A DNA stretch of 64,000 nt from the NCBI RefSeq assembly GCF_025465945.1, contig NZ_JANLNW010000028.1, positions 28,303 through 92,302 on the forward strand, read 5' to 3'. Positions 37,275 through 45,685 of this stretch are shown here, one piece after another. Below the pieces are notes generated by a model that was not told the DNA's origin, did no database searches, and saw nothing but the letters and a program-made list of their open reading frames with translations. Source of the DNA: Pseudomonas sp. 6D_7.1_Bac1. GTDB taxonomy: Bacteria; Pseudomonadota; Gammaproteobacteria; Pseudomonadales; Pseudomonadaceae. Both the position numbers and the translations under genes were made by a program. How positions within the stretch are numbered: the stretch's first letter is position 1; each line of letters begins with the position of its first letter.

Positions 37275-37405
37275 GTAGCAGCTGGCGAAGCCTGCATTCG
37301 GCTGCGAAGCGGCCGTAAAATCAGGCGCTGCGTTCTTTCAGGCTGATCTTGGAGGCAGGGTTTACGACTGCTACGCAGCCGAATGCAGGCTTCGCCAGCT
37401 GCTAC
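37275..37405. repeat. Inverted REP pair (BIME) downstream of ubiA
   Basis: GTAGCAGCTGGCGAAGCCTGC with a following palindrome is repeated inverted about 90 bases later as GCAGGCTTCGCCAGCTGCTAC. It is the same family as the single element at 1012. It lies between the convergent genes ubiA and the COG4315-type gene. Confidence 0.9.
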
Positions 37406-37474
37406 GGATCGCGCAAAGGTAAACCCGCCCTCAAAGGAGCGGGTCTGCCAGAGGTTCAGATCATTGTGTATGGA

Positions 37475-37855
37475 TCAGTGCTTGGCCATATGCCACATAC
37501 CGTTCATTTTACCATCACCCATTTTGTCGCCGGGCTTCGCGTCCATTTTGAAGGTGTACATCGGCTTACCGTCGTGAGCCCATTGCATCGTGCCGTCGTC
37601 GCGCTTGATCACCGTCCATTTGCCCTCGGGCTTGGCATCCATCGGAGCCATCATCGGCGGCCAGTTCTCGGCGCACTTAGCATCGCACATCGACTTGCCC
37701 CCCTTGTCCTTGTCAAAGGTGTAGAGGGTCATGCCCTTGGAGTCGACCATCATGCCGTCTTTCATCATTGCCGGCTCGGCAGCGAGCGCGAGTGTCGGTA
37801 ATGCCAGGGTGGCGGCCAACACCAGAGCTTTAAACGATTGAGCGTAGTGAGTCAT
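37475..37855 (-). CDS. Secreted COG4315-type repeat protein
   Basis: A 126-residue exported protein: signal MTHYAQSFKALVLAATLALPTLALA, then two Y-x-F/W/Y-x-x-D repeats, MTLYTFDKDKGGKSMCDAKCAENWPP and KPMYTFKMDAKPGDKMGDG, as in predicted lipoproteins of COG4315. A CxxxC motif and many methionines and histidines in the tail could bind metal. The biochemical role of this family is unknown. It is transcribed divergently from phoB. Confidence 0.85.
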   Translation of the reverse strand: MTHYAQSFKALVLAATLALPTLALAAEPAMMKDGMMVDSKGMTLYTFDKDKGGKSMCDAKCAENWPPMMAPMDAKPEGKWTVIKRDDGTMQWAHDGKPMYTFKMDAKPGDKMGDGKMNGMWHMAKH

Positions 37856-37935
37856 AGAAACCTTCCTTTGTGGTTGTCAGGATCCGGACTTAAAGCGTAG
37901 TTCAGGATTGCGCTGACCGCCGCACGACTAAAATA

Positions 37936-37953
37936 CTGTCACACGACTGCAAT
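37936..37953 (+). promoter_or_regulatory. Pho box of phoB
   Basis: CTGTCAC-ACGA-CTGCAAT matches two direct CTGTCAT-type repeats with a 4-base spacer. The -10-like TCTAAT begins 10 bases downstream (37964-37969), the spacing expected when PhoB replaces the -35 contact. It fits autoregulation of phoBR. Confidence 0.8.
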
Positions 37954-38006
37954 AATTCCGTTATCTAATGCGGCGCAAGACAGTTAAATGACAAGAGGAT
38001 TAAGGC

Positions 38007-38696
38007 ATGGTTGGCAGGAGTATTCTGATCGTCGACGACGAAGCGCCCATTCGCGAAATGATCGCCGTTGCGTTGGAAATGGCCGGCTATGACTGCCTGG
38101 AAGCCGAGAACTCCCAGCAGGCCCACGCTATTATTGTCGACCGCAAACCGGACCTGATTCTGCTCGACTGGATGCTGCCCGGCACTTCAGGCATCGAGTT
38201 GGCCCGCCGTCTCAAGCGCGATGAGCTGACCGGGGACATCCCGATCATCATGCTCACCGCCAAGGGCGAAGAGGACAACAAGATCCAGGGCCTGGAAGTC
38301 GGCGCTGATGACTACATTACCAAGCCGTTTTCCCCGCGAGAGCTGGTTGCACGCCTGAAAGCCGTGCTGCGTCGCGCCGGCCCAACCGACGGCGAAGCGC
38401 CGATCGAAGTCGGCGGCCTGCTGCTGGACCCGATCAGCCACCGCGTGACCATCGACGGCAAACCCGCCGAAATGGGTCCGACCGAATACCGCTTGCTGCA
38501 ATTTTTCATGACACACCAGGAACGCGCCTACACCCGCGGGCAATTGCTCGATCAGGTCTGGGGCGGCAATGTGTATGTCGAAGAGCGCACCGTCGACGTG
38601 CATATCCGTCGTCTGCGCAAAGCCCTCGGCGATGCCTACGAAAATCTGGTACAAACCGTGCGCGGCACTGGCTATCGCTTTTCCACCAAAGCCTGA
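38007..38696 (+). CDS. phoB: Phosphate regulon response regulator PhoB
   Basis: A 229-residue OmpR-type regulator with phospho-acceptor D54 in [10 protein letters not shown], the acidic pocket VDDEAP, the conserved threonine in MLTAKGEED and lysine in DYITKPFSP, and a winged-helix C-terminus ([33 protein letters not shown]). It activates genes under phosphate starvation by binding Pho boxes such as those at 37936, 49677 and 50927. The kinase gene phoR follows. Confidence 0.98.
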   Translation: MVGRSILIVDDEAPIREMIAVALEMAGYDCLEAENSQQAHAIIVDRKPDLILLDWMLPGTSGIELARRLKRDELTGDIPIIMLTAKGEEDNKIQGLEVGADDYITKPFSPRELVARLKAVLRRAGPTDGEAPIEVGGLLLDPISHRVTIDGKPAEMGPTEYRLLQFFMTHQERAYTRGQLLDQVWGGNVYVEERTVDVHIRRLRKALGDAYENLVQTVRGTGYRFSTKA

Positions 38697-38741
38697 ACCG
38701 ACCCTTACTTGCTCGACAAGCTGACAAGGACGCATGTTTAA

Positions 38742-40064
38742 GTGAACCAAAACTGGCATGGCACTCTGATCCGCCACATGCTGCTACTGGTCACCGGCTG
38801 CCTGGTGATCGGCCTGATTACCGGTTACTACGGCTGGAGTCTGGCCGCAGGCCTGGGAATCTACCTGGCCTGGACCCTCAAACAATTGCTGCGTCTGCAC
38901 GATTGGCTGCGCCTGCAAAAGCCCGAAGAAGCACCGCCCGATGGCTACGGCCTGTGGGGTGAAGTGTTCGACAGCATCTACCACTTGCAACGTCGCGATC
39001 AGCGCGTGCGCGGGCGCCTGCAAGCGGTGATCGACCGGGTTCAGGAATCCACCGCGGCATTGAAAGATGCAGTGGTCCTGCTCGACAGCGACGGCAACCT
39101 GGAATGGTGGAACGGCGCCGCCGAGACCCTGTTGGGCCTCAAAACCCCGCAAGACAGCGGCCAGCCAGTGACCAACCTGGTGCGCCATCCGCGCTTCAAG
39201 GAATACTTCGAGCAGGACAGCTACGCCGAGCCGCTGGAGATCCCCTCGCCCACCAACGACCGGATGCGGATTCAGCTGTACATCACGCGTTACGGCAACA
39301 ATGAACACCTGATGCTGGTGCGCGATGTCACGCGCATTCATCAACTTGAGCAGATGCGCAAAGACTTCATCGCCAACGTCTCCCACGAACTGCGCACACC
39401 GTTGACGGTGATCTGCGGTTACCTGGAAACCCTGCTCGACAACGTCGAAGAGGTGAACCCGCGCTGGAGCCGTGCCTTGCAGCAAATGCAGCAACAAGGC
39501 GGGCGCATGCAAACGCTGCTCAACGACTTGCTGCTATTGGCCAAGCTCGAAGCCACTGATTACCCGTCGGACAACCAACCGGTGCCGATCGACAGCCTGC
39601 TGCAATCGATCAAGAGCGACGCCCAGGCGCTGTCCGGGCAGCGCAACCAACACATCACCCTGGACGCCGATCCGTCGATTATGCTCAAGGGCAGTGAAGC
39701 GGAGCTTCGCAGCGCGTTCTCGAACCTGGTGTTCAACGCGGTCAAATACACCCCCGACGACGGCAACATCCGCATCCGCTGGTGGGGTGACGATCAAGGC
39801 GCGCACCTCAGCGTGCAGGACTCGGGGATCGGCATCGACAACAAACACCTGCCGCGCCTGACCGAGCGCTTCTACCGCGTTGACTCCAGCCGCAACTCCA
39901 ATACCGGCGGCACCGGGCTGGGCCTGGCCATCGTCAAACACGTTTTGTTACGACATCGCGCGCGAATGGAGATCAGCAGCGTGCTGGGTCACGGCAGCAC
40001 GTTCACCTGCCATTTCGTGCCGGCGCAAGTCACGAAATCACGGGTCAACTCGCTGGCCGACTAG
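38742..40064 (+). CDS. phoR: Phosphate regulon sensor histidine kinase PhoR
   Basis: A 440-residue membrane histidine kinase. N-terminal hydrophobic helices (HMLLLVTGCLVIGLITGYYGW; LAAGLGIYLAWTL) are followed by a PAS-like domain (AVVLLDSDGNLEWWNGAAETLLGL), the phosphotransfer motif NVSHELRTPLTVICGYLE and an ATPase domain ending in GTGLGLAIVKHVLLRH. The start is GTG at 38742. A tripeptide frame ATG-TTT-AAG-TGA (38734-38745) overlaps this GTG, and AAGGA at 38726-38730 is only 3 bases before that ATG but 11 before the GTG. Confidence 0.95.
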   Translation: MNQNWHGTLIRHMLLLVTGCLVIGLITGYYGWSLAAGLGIYLAWTLKQLLRLHDWLRLQKPEEAPPDGYGLWGEVFDSIYHLQRRDQRVRGRLQAVIDRVQESTAALKDAVVLLDSDGNLEWWNGAAETLLGLKTPQDSGQPVTNLVRHPRFKEYFEQDSYAEPLEIPSPTNDRMRIQLYITRYGNNEHLMLVRDVTRIHQLEQMRKDFIANVSHELRTPLTVICGYLETLLDNVEEVNPRWSRALQQMQQQGGRMQTLLNDLLLLAKLEATDYPSDNQPVPIDSLLQSIKSDAQALSGQRNQHITLDADPSIMLKGSEAELRSAFSNLVFNAVKYTPDDGNIRIRWWGDDQGAHLSVQDSGIGIDNKHLPRLTERFYRVDSSRNSNTGGTGLGLAIVKHVLLRHRARMEISSVLGHGSTFTCHFVPAQVTKSRVNSLAD

Positions 40065-40190
40065 CGCCCGTGTTGACTGAACACTAGGCAATCGCCCTGT
40101 CAGCCGCTACATTGGCTGACTTGGGCCTGCCTTTCAGGCTCAGCAATCCCCCCTTTCTTCTCGAACATACGGAACCCGCAAAACTCCATC

Positions 40191-41531
40191 ATGGACCCTT
40201 CCCCTGGCTTGACCCTCGCTACACTCTTCGCCGATTTCGGCATGATTCTTTTTGCACTGATCCTGGTTTTGCTCAACGGTTTCTTCGTTGCGGCGGAATT
40301 TGCCATGGTCAAATTGCGCTCGACCCGAGTCGAGGCTATCGCCTATAAGCATGGCTGGCGCGGGCAGATCCTGCGCACCGTGCACAGCAAGCTCGACGCT
40401 TACCTGTCGGCCTGCCAATTGGGTATCACCCTCGCCTCCCTGGGCCTTGGCTGGGTCGGTGAGCCGGCGTTCGCGGTCATTCTCGAACCGCTGCTGAGCG
40501 CAGTCGGTGTCAGCTCCCCGGAAGTGATCAAAGGCGTGTCGTTCTTTACCGCCTTCTTCATCATTTCCTACCTGCACATCGTGGTCGGCGAGCTGGCGCC
40601 CAAATCCTGGGCCATCCGCAAACCCGAGCTGCTGTCGCTGTGGACGGCGGTGCCGCTGTACCTGTTCTACTGGGCGATGTACCCGGCCATTTACCTGCTC
40701 AACGCCAGCGCCAACACCATTCTGCGGATCGCCGGCCAAGGCGAACCCGGCCCGCATCACGAGCACCATTACAGCCGTGAAGAACTGAAACTGATCCTGC
40801 ACTCCAGCCGTGGCCAGGACCCGAGCGACCAAGGTATGCGAGTACTCGCCTCGGCCGTGGAAATGGGCGAGCTGGAAGTGGTTGACTGGGCCAACTCCCG
40901 GGAAGACCTGGTGACGCTGGAGTTCAACGCGCCGCTCAAGGAAATCCTCGCGCTGTTCCGTCGTCACAAATTCAGCCGCTACCCGGTGTACGACAGCGAC
41001 CGTCAGGAGTTCGTCGGCCTGCTGCACATCAAGGACCTGCTGCTGGAACTGGCAGCCCTGGACCACATTCCCGAGTCGTTCAACCTGGCCGAGCTGACGC
41101 GTCCACTGGAGCGGGTGTCGCGGCACATGCCGTTGTCGCGGTTGCTGGAGCAGTTCCGCAAGGGCGGTTCACACTTCGCCGTGGTGGAAGAGGCCGACGG
41201 CAACATCATCGGTTACCTGACCATGGAAGACGTGCTGGAAGTGCTGGTCGGCGACATCCAGGACGAACACCGCAAGGCCGAACGCGGGATCCTCGCTTAC
41301 CAGCCGGGCAAGTTGCTGGTACGTGGCGACACGCCGCTGTTCAAGGTCGAACGCCTGCTGGGCATCGATCTGGACCACGTCGAAGCCGAAACCCTCGCCG
41401 GGCTGGTCTACGAAACCCTGAAACGGGTGCCGGAAGAAGAAGAAGTGCTGGAAGTCGAAGGTTTGCGGATCATCATCAAAAAGATGAAAGGCCCGAAAAT
41501 CATCTTGGCCAAGGTGTTGATGCTCGACTAG
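40191..41531 (+). CDS. HlyC/CorC-family membrane protein with DUF21 and CBS domains
   Basis: A 446-residue protein with an N-terminal DUF21 membrane domain (ILFALILVLLNGFFVAAEFAMVKLRSTRVE; LGLGWVGEPAFAV; FIISYLHIVVGELAPKSWAI), two CBS domains (LKEILALFRRHKFSRYPVYD; LLEQFRKGGSHFAVVEEADGNIIGYLTMEDVLEVLVG) and a C-terminal CorC/HlyC transport-associated domain (VERLLGIDLDHVEAETLAGLVYETL). The family includes magnesium and cobalt exporters and polyamine exporters. The substrate here is unknown. It follows phoR, as in other pseudomonads. Confidence 0.93.
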   Translation: MDPSPGLTLATLFADFGMILFALILVLLNGFFVAAEFAMVKLRSTRVEAIAYKHGWRGQILRTVHSKLDAYLSACQLGITLASLGLGWVGEPAFAVILEPLLSAVGVSSPEVIKGVSFFTAFFIISYLHIVVGELAPKSWAIRKPELLSLWTAVPLYLFYWAMYPAIYLLNASANTILRIAGQGEPGPHHEHHYSREELKLILHSSRGQDPSDQGMRVLASAVEMGELEVVDWANSREDLVTLEFNAPLKEILALFRRHKFSRYPVYDSDRQEFVGLLHIKDLLLELAALDHIPESFNLAELTRPLERVSRHMPLSRLLEQFRKGGSHFAVVEEADGNIIGYLTMEDVLEVLVGDIQDEHRKAERGILAYQPGKLLVRGDTPLFKVERLLGIDLDHVEAETLAGLVYETLKRVPEEEEVLEVEGLRIIIKKMKGPKIILAKVLMLD

Positions 41532-41558
41532 TGCCCGACACCTGATCGGCGTCGACCT

Positions 41559-41649
41559 CATCGCGAGCAGGCTCGCTCCCACACTGATTCGGTGTCACTC
41601 CGGTTTCCCGGTAAAACACAAAGCCCCTGCTCGCGATAGCGCCAGCTCG
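41559..41649. repeat. REP pair, right half degenerate
   Basis: ATCGCGAGCAGGCTCGCTCC begins at 41560 and a degenerate inverse (CCTGCTCGCGATAGCGCCAG) lies about 45 bases later. It occupies the gap between the convergent corC-like gene and the M23 peptidase gene. Confidence 0.8.
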
Positions 41650-41658
41650 GACAACACA

Positions 41659-42555
41659 TTATTGTTTGCCGAGCGCAAAGTTCGGCAAACTGCCCACCGG
41701 CTGGTTGAACTGATACGGAATCGACACTAGCCCCAACCCGCTATTGCGCTGCACCACGAAGTGCAGGTGTGGCCCGCTGCTGTTGCCGGTATTGCCCGAC
41801 AGCGCCAGCGCGCTACCGACCGCCACCCGCTGCCCCTCCCGAACACACACCGAACCGCGCTTAAGGTGCAGGTATACGCCCATGGTCCCGTCATCGTGCA
41901 ACACCCGCACGAAATTGCCCGACGGGTCGGTACCGCGCCCGCTCTGGCCGTTCTCGGTCTTCACCACCACCCCGCCACGCGCCGCAATGATCGGTGTGCC
42001 TTCTGGCATGGCGATGTCCATCGCATAACGGTTCTTGACCCCAAAGTGGCTGTATTGGCCATTGGCGCCCTGCGTCAGGCGAAACGGCCCGCCACGCCAC
42101 GGTAGCGGATACCGATAGGCCAGCGTGGTGTCTGTGGGGTCGCCCAGGGAATAGTTGAACGTCGGGGTATAGGCGAGCGGCTTGCCGGGCGCAATCGCCG
42201 TGAGCAACGCCAGACGCATAGTGCTGCGCGCCGGCAACACGCGGCGGATCGGTTGTTCCGGCGCGCCGCTGACGTTTTTCAGCCCAGCGAAACTCAGCTC
42301 GACCTCCACCGGCGCATACAGGTCGTTGCGCGCGAACACACTGTGCGTGTCCTTCTGCTTCTTGATCTCCAGATGAACCTGGCGCTCAAGGTGCTCGTCC
42401 ATCCGGTCGCGGAACACAAATATCCGTGCGCCATGCGATGGGCGATCACTGTAGGAGACCACGCCAGTGGCGTTCGTGGACTTGTAAATAGTGATGGCCA
42501 CGGCCGAGGTGGAGGCCAGGAAAAGACCACAGAAAAACAGCAATCGCACGAACAT
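41659..42555 (-). CDS. Exported M23-family peptidase with N-terminal DUF4124-like region
   Basis: A 298-residue exported protein from the ATG at 42555 (TTG at 42561 is the alternative). Signal MFVRLLFFCGLFLASTSAVA; residues about 25-50 (YKSTNATGVVSYSDRPSHGARI) resemble DUF4124. The C-terminal M23 domain has HFGVKNRYAMDIAMPEGTPI (zinc ligands H and D), YLHLKRGSV and GPHLHFVVQ (HxH), a complete set of metal ligands. It probably trims peptidoglycan cross-links in the periplasm. Its place matches PA5363 in P. aeruginosa, as I recall. Confidence 0.9.
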   Translation of the reverse strand: MFVRLLFFCGLFLASTSAVAITIYKSTNATGVVSYSDRPSHGARIFVFRDRMDEHLERQVHLEIKKQKDTHSVFARNDLYAPVEVELSFAGLKNVSGAPEQPIRRVLPARSTMRLALLTAIAPGKPLAYTPTFNYSLGDPTDTTLAYRYPLPWRGGPFRLTQGANGQYSHFGVKNRYAMDIAMPEGTPIIAARGGVVVKTENGQSGRGTDPSGNFVRVLHDDGTMGVYLHLKRGSVCVREGQRVAVGSALALSGNTGNSSGPHLHFVVQRNSGLGLVSIPYQFNQPVGSLPNFALGKQ

Positions 42556-42673
42556 GGGCAAGGTTCTGTCGAGGGAGGCCTGGAAAACAGCCTAGCAGCT
42601 GGAACTGACCTGCGTAGTCGGCAGGTGTTTCAAGATGGGCAGTCAAGGAAGAGATGTGCAACATTCGCAAGCG

Positions 42674-42741
42674 CCATCGCGAGCAGGCTCGCTCCCACAG
42701 GGAACCGCATTCCAGTGTGGGAGCGAGCCTGCTCGCGATGG
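42674..42741. repeat. Inverted REP pair (GAGCGAGCCTGCTCGC family)
   Basis: Two inverted copies of the TGTGGGAGCGAGCCTGCTCG element, only about 16 bases apart. It lies between the M23 peptidase gene (divergently upstream) and the CheY-type gene end. Confidence 0.92.
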
Positions 42742-42764
42742 CGATCTAATCAGCGCTGCTGCGC

Positions 42765-43706
42765 TTACGCACCCGGCACGAAATGCTTCTGCGCCGTGCC
42801 ACGGGCAATCAGGCGGGAGATGTAGTCGAGCTTTTGTGCGTCCTGGTCGACGAAGCGAAAGGTCAGTTGCAACCATTCGCTGTCGGGTTTCGGCTCAAAG
42901 GCAACGATGGCGTGCAGGTAGCCGTTCAGGCGTGCGACTTCGGCGTTGTCGCCTTGCTCCAGGTCGAGCACGGCGCTGTCGAGCACTTGCGGCAGGGTGT
43001 CGGTGCGTTTAACCACCAGCAACGCTTCCTTGATGCTCAAGGCTTTGATCACGCATTGCTGAGTGCCGCTGGGCAGGCGCAGTTGACCTTGGCCACGACC
43101 GCCGGTCGGGGCGGCAGCCGGAGCCTTGACCGGTGGGCTGTTGAGCAGACCGCGAGAGGGCGCTGCAGCCGGGGCAGGTGCGGCGGCGGCAGGCTTGGCG
43201 AACGGATTGACCGGCGCAGCAGGTGCGGCGACGGCCGCCTTGCCGCCCGTGAGCGCGCTAAGGGAATCGTTGCCGAACGCGGAGTTCATCTTGGTTGGCG
43301 CGCTGTTCATCAAGGTGTCGAGTTTGCCGACCTTGTTCAGCGCCTGCTTGACCTTGGTCAGCAACTGCTCGTTGGTGAAGGGTTTGCTGACATAGCCAGA
43401 AACGCCGGCCTGGATCGCCTGAACCACGTTCTCCTTGTCGCCACGACTGGTGACCATGACAAACGGCATAGCCTTGAGTTGGTCCTGTTCGCGGCACCAG
43501 GTCAGCAGTTCGAGGCCTGACATTTCCGGCATTTCCCAGTCGCACAGGACCAGGTCGAACGTTTCACGCGCCAGCATCGCCTGCGCCTTTTTGCCGTTGA
43601 CCGCGTCTTCGATTCGAATGCCCGGGAAGTAGTTGCGCAGGCACTTCTTCACCAGGTCACGGATGAACGAAGCGTCATCGACCACCAACACACTGACCTT
43701 ACTCAT
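42765..43706 (-). CDS. CheY-type response regulator with C-terminal PilZ-like domain
   Basis: A 313-residue protein starting at the ATG at 43706 with GGGGTGG upstream. The receiver domain has VVDDASF, the phospho-acceptor D in LVLCDWEMPEMSG, VTSRGDKEN and the conserved lysine in GYVSKPFTNE. An alanine/proline-rich linker (residues about 155-210) follows. The last about 100 residues end in WLQLTFRFVDQDAQKLDYISRLIARGTA, which resembles the end of PilZ domains that bind cyclic di-GMP, though the RxxxR front motif is not obvious. It probably links phosphorylation to motility or signalling. The PilZ call is tentative. Confidence 0.85.
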   Translation of the reverse strand: MSKVSVLVVDDASFIRDLVKKCLRNYFPGIRIEDAVNGKKAQAMLARETFDLVLCDWEMPEMSGLELLTWCREQDQLKAMPFVMVTSRGDKENVVQAIQAGVSGYVSKPFTNEQLLTKVKQALNKVGKLDTLMNSAPTKMNSAFGNDSLSALTGGKAAVAAPAAPVNPFAKPAAAAPAPAAAPSRGLLNSPPVKAPAAAPTGGRGQGQLRLPSGTQQCVIKALSIKEALLVVKRTDTLPQVLDSAVLDLEQGDNAEVARLNGYLHAIVAFEPKPDSEWLQLTFRFVDQDAQKLDYISRLIARGTAQKHFVPGA

Positions 43707-43821
43707 CAACCACCCCTTTAAAAAATCCCGGCAAGCATAACGCTTTGCTGATGGCACTTTGCCAAAACTCTTCAGTCACGCCGGACTTTTTTCGTTCGCG
43801 GGTGCTATGAATTCGAAAACC

Positions 43822-43856
43822 GCAAACAAAAACGCCCGGCCAAAAGGCCGGGCGCT
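43822..43856 (-). terminator. Rho-independent terminator of phoU
   Basis: On the minus strand CGCCCGGCC-TTTT-GGCCGGGCG is followed by TTTTTGTTTGC. It starts about 15 bases after the phoU stop and is the expected end of the pst-phoU transcript. Confidence 0.93.
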
Positions 43857-43870
43857 TTACTTGGGCAATC

Positions 43871-44632
43871 TTACTTATCGTCAGCTTTGCCCGGAACATT
43901 AGCGCTTTCGGCACTTGTGCCTTCAACTTCTTCCTTCATGCGCTTGAGGCCCAAGTGACGGACATCGGTACCGCGCACCAGGTAAATCACCAGTTCGGAA
44001 ATATTGCGCGCGTGGTCGCCGATCCGCTCCAGCGAACGCAGCACCCAGATGATGCTCAAGACCCGCGTGATAGAGCGCGGGTCTTCCATCATGTAGGTCG
44101 CCAGTTCACGCAGCGCGGTTTTGTATTCGCGGTCGATGGTCTTGTCGTACTGGGCCACCGACAACGCCAGGTCGGCGTCGAAGCGAGCGAAGGCATCCAG
44201 TGCATCGCGAACCATGTTGCGCACCTGGTCGCCGATGTGGCGGACCTCGACGTAGCCACGCGGGGCCTCGCCTTCTTCGCACAGCTGGATGGCGCGGCGG
44301 GCGATTTTGGTCGCTTCGTCGCCGATACGTTCCAGGTCGATGACCGACTTGGAGATGCTGATGATCAAACGCAAGTCGGACGCGGCCGGCTGACGACGGG
44401 CCAGAATGCGCAGGCATTCTTCGTCGATGTTGCGCTCCATCTGGTTGATCTGGTCGTCGATCTCGCGCACTTGCTGGGCCAGCCCCGAGTCCGCTTCGAT
44501 CAGTGCAGTGACCGCGTCATTGACCTGCTTCTCGACCAACCCGCCCATGGCCAGGAGGTGGCTGCGCACTTCCTCAAGCTCGGCGTTGAACTGCTGGGAG
44601 ATATGGTGGGTAAGGCCTTCTTTACTAATCAT
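43871..44632 (-). CDS. phoU: Phosphate signalling protein PhoU
   Basis: A 253-residue all-helical protein with the two PhoU repeats: HHISQQFNAELEEVRSHLLAMGGLVEKQVNDA and the metal-site motifs ESDKID/EEDDQ-type positions (here DDQINQMERNIDEECL and DKTIDREYKTALREL). The ERIGDEATKIARRA and ERIGDHARNISE motifs are clear. PhoU links PstB to PhoR and keeps the regulon off when phosphate is plentiful. It lies 75 bases downstream of pstB. Confidence 0.97.
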   Translation of the reverse strand: MISKEGLTHHISQQFNAELEEVRSHLLAMGGLVEKQVNDAVTALIEADSGLAQQVREIDDQINQMERNIDEECLRILARRQPAASDLRLIISISKSVIDLERIGDEATKIARRAIQLCEEGEAPRGYVEVRHIGDQVRNMVRDALDAFARFDADLALSVAQYDKTIDREYKTALRELATYMMEDPRSITRVLSIIWVLRSLERIGDHARNISELVIYLVRGTDVRHLGLKRMKEEVEGTSAESANVPGKADDK

Positions 44633-44706
44633 GTTGGCGTCCTTGGAGCGTCCGGTAAGGTGCGGTCTACCGCAGCGATGGTTAAGCGAGCAACGCTAGC
44701 GGCTTC

Positions 44707-45540
44707 CTAGCCATAACGACCGGTGATGTAGTCTTCGGTCTGCTTCTTCGCCGGATTGGTGAACAGGGTATCGGTGTCGCCGAATTCCACCAGTTTGCCC
44801 ATGTACATGAACGCCGTGTAGTCGGAAACCCGCGCGGCCTGTTGCATGTTGTGGGTCACGATGACGATGGTGAACTTGGACTTCAGTTCATAGATCAGTT
44901 CTTCGACTTTCAGCGTCGAGATCGGATCGAGTGCCGAGCACGGCTCATCGAGCAGCAGCACTTCCGGCTCAACGGCGATGGTGCGCGCGATCACCAGACG
45001 TTGCTGTTGACCACCGGACAAGCCCAGTGCCGACTCGTGCAGACGGTCTTTCACTTCATCCCACAAGGCCGCGCCTTTCAACGCCCATTCGACGGCTTCG
45101 TCGAGCACGCGTTTTTTGTTGATGCCTTGAATACGCAGACCATAGACCACGTTTTCATAGATGGTTTTCGGGAACGGGTTCGGCTTCTGGAACACCATGC
45201 CCACGCGACGACGCAGTTCGGCCACGTCTTCGCCCTTGCGGTAGATGTTGTTGCCGTACAGGTTGATCTCGCCTTCGACACGGCAGCCGTCCACCAGATC
45301 GTTCATCCGGTTGAAGGTGCGCAGCAGCGTTGACTTGCCGCAGCCGGACGGACCAATGAACGCGGTCACGCGCTGCTTGGGAATGTTCATGCTGACGTCG
45401 TACAGCGCTTGTTTGTCGCCGTAGAACAGGCTCAGGCTCGGCACTTCGATGGCCACGGTTTCCTGTGCCAGGTTCAGGCTCTGTTTGTCGCGACCCAGGG
45501 CCGACATGTTGATGCCGTGGGTATGTGTTTCGTGCTGCAT
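44707..45540 (-). CDS. pstB: Phosphate ABC transporter ATP-binding protein PstB
   Basis: A 277-residue ATPase with Walker [11 protein letters not shown]-loop region [18 protein letters not shown], signature LSGGQQQR and Walker [16 protein letters not shown]. It powers high-affinity phosphate import by PstCA. A REP pair separates it from pstA. It is slightly longer at the N-terminus than the E. coli protein. Confidence 0.98.
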   Translation of the reverse strand: MQHETHTHGINMSALGRDKQSLNLAQETVAIEVPSLSLFYGDKQALYDVSMNIPKQRVTAFIGPSGCGKSTLLRTFNRMNDLVDGCRVEGEINLYGNNIYRKGEDVAELRRRVGMVFQKPNPFPKTIYENVVYGLRIQGINKKRVLDEAVEWALKGAALWDEVKDRLHESALGLSGGQQQRLVIARTIAVEPEVLLLDEPCSALDPISTLKVEELIYELKSKFTIVIVTHNMQQAARVSDYTAFMYMGKLVEFGDTDTLFTNPAKKQTEDYITGRYG

Positions 45541-45577
45541 GGGAAACTCCCTGTGCTAACAAATTCGGTTCGGTTTT

Positions 45578-45664
45578 TGTGGGAGCGAGCCTGCTCGCGA
45601 TGTAGGCGACGCGGTTTAAGTCTGAAACCGCAGTGATGCCATCGCGAGCAGGCTCGCTCCCACA
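45578..45664. repeat. Inverted REP pair between pstA and pstB
   Basis: TGTGGGAGCGAGCCTGCTCG and its inverse, with a short palindrome around GCGGTTTAAG/TGAAACCGC between them, fill most of the 145-base pstA-pstB gap. Because both genes are in one operon, the stem would be inside the mRNA. Confidence 0.93.
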
Positions 45665-45685
45665 TAAAATCAGTGCTGCATGAAA

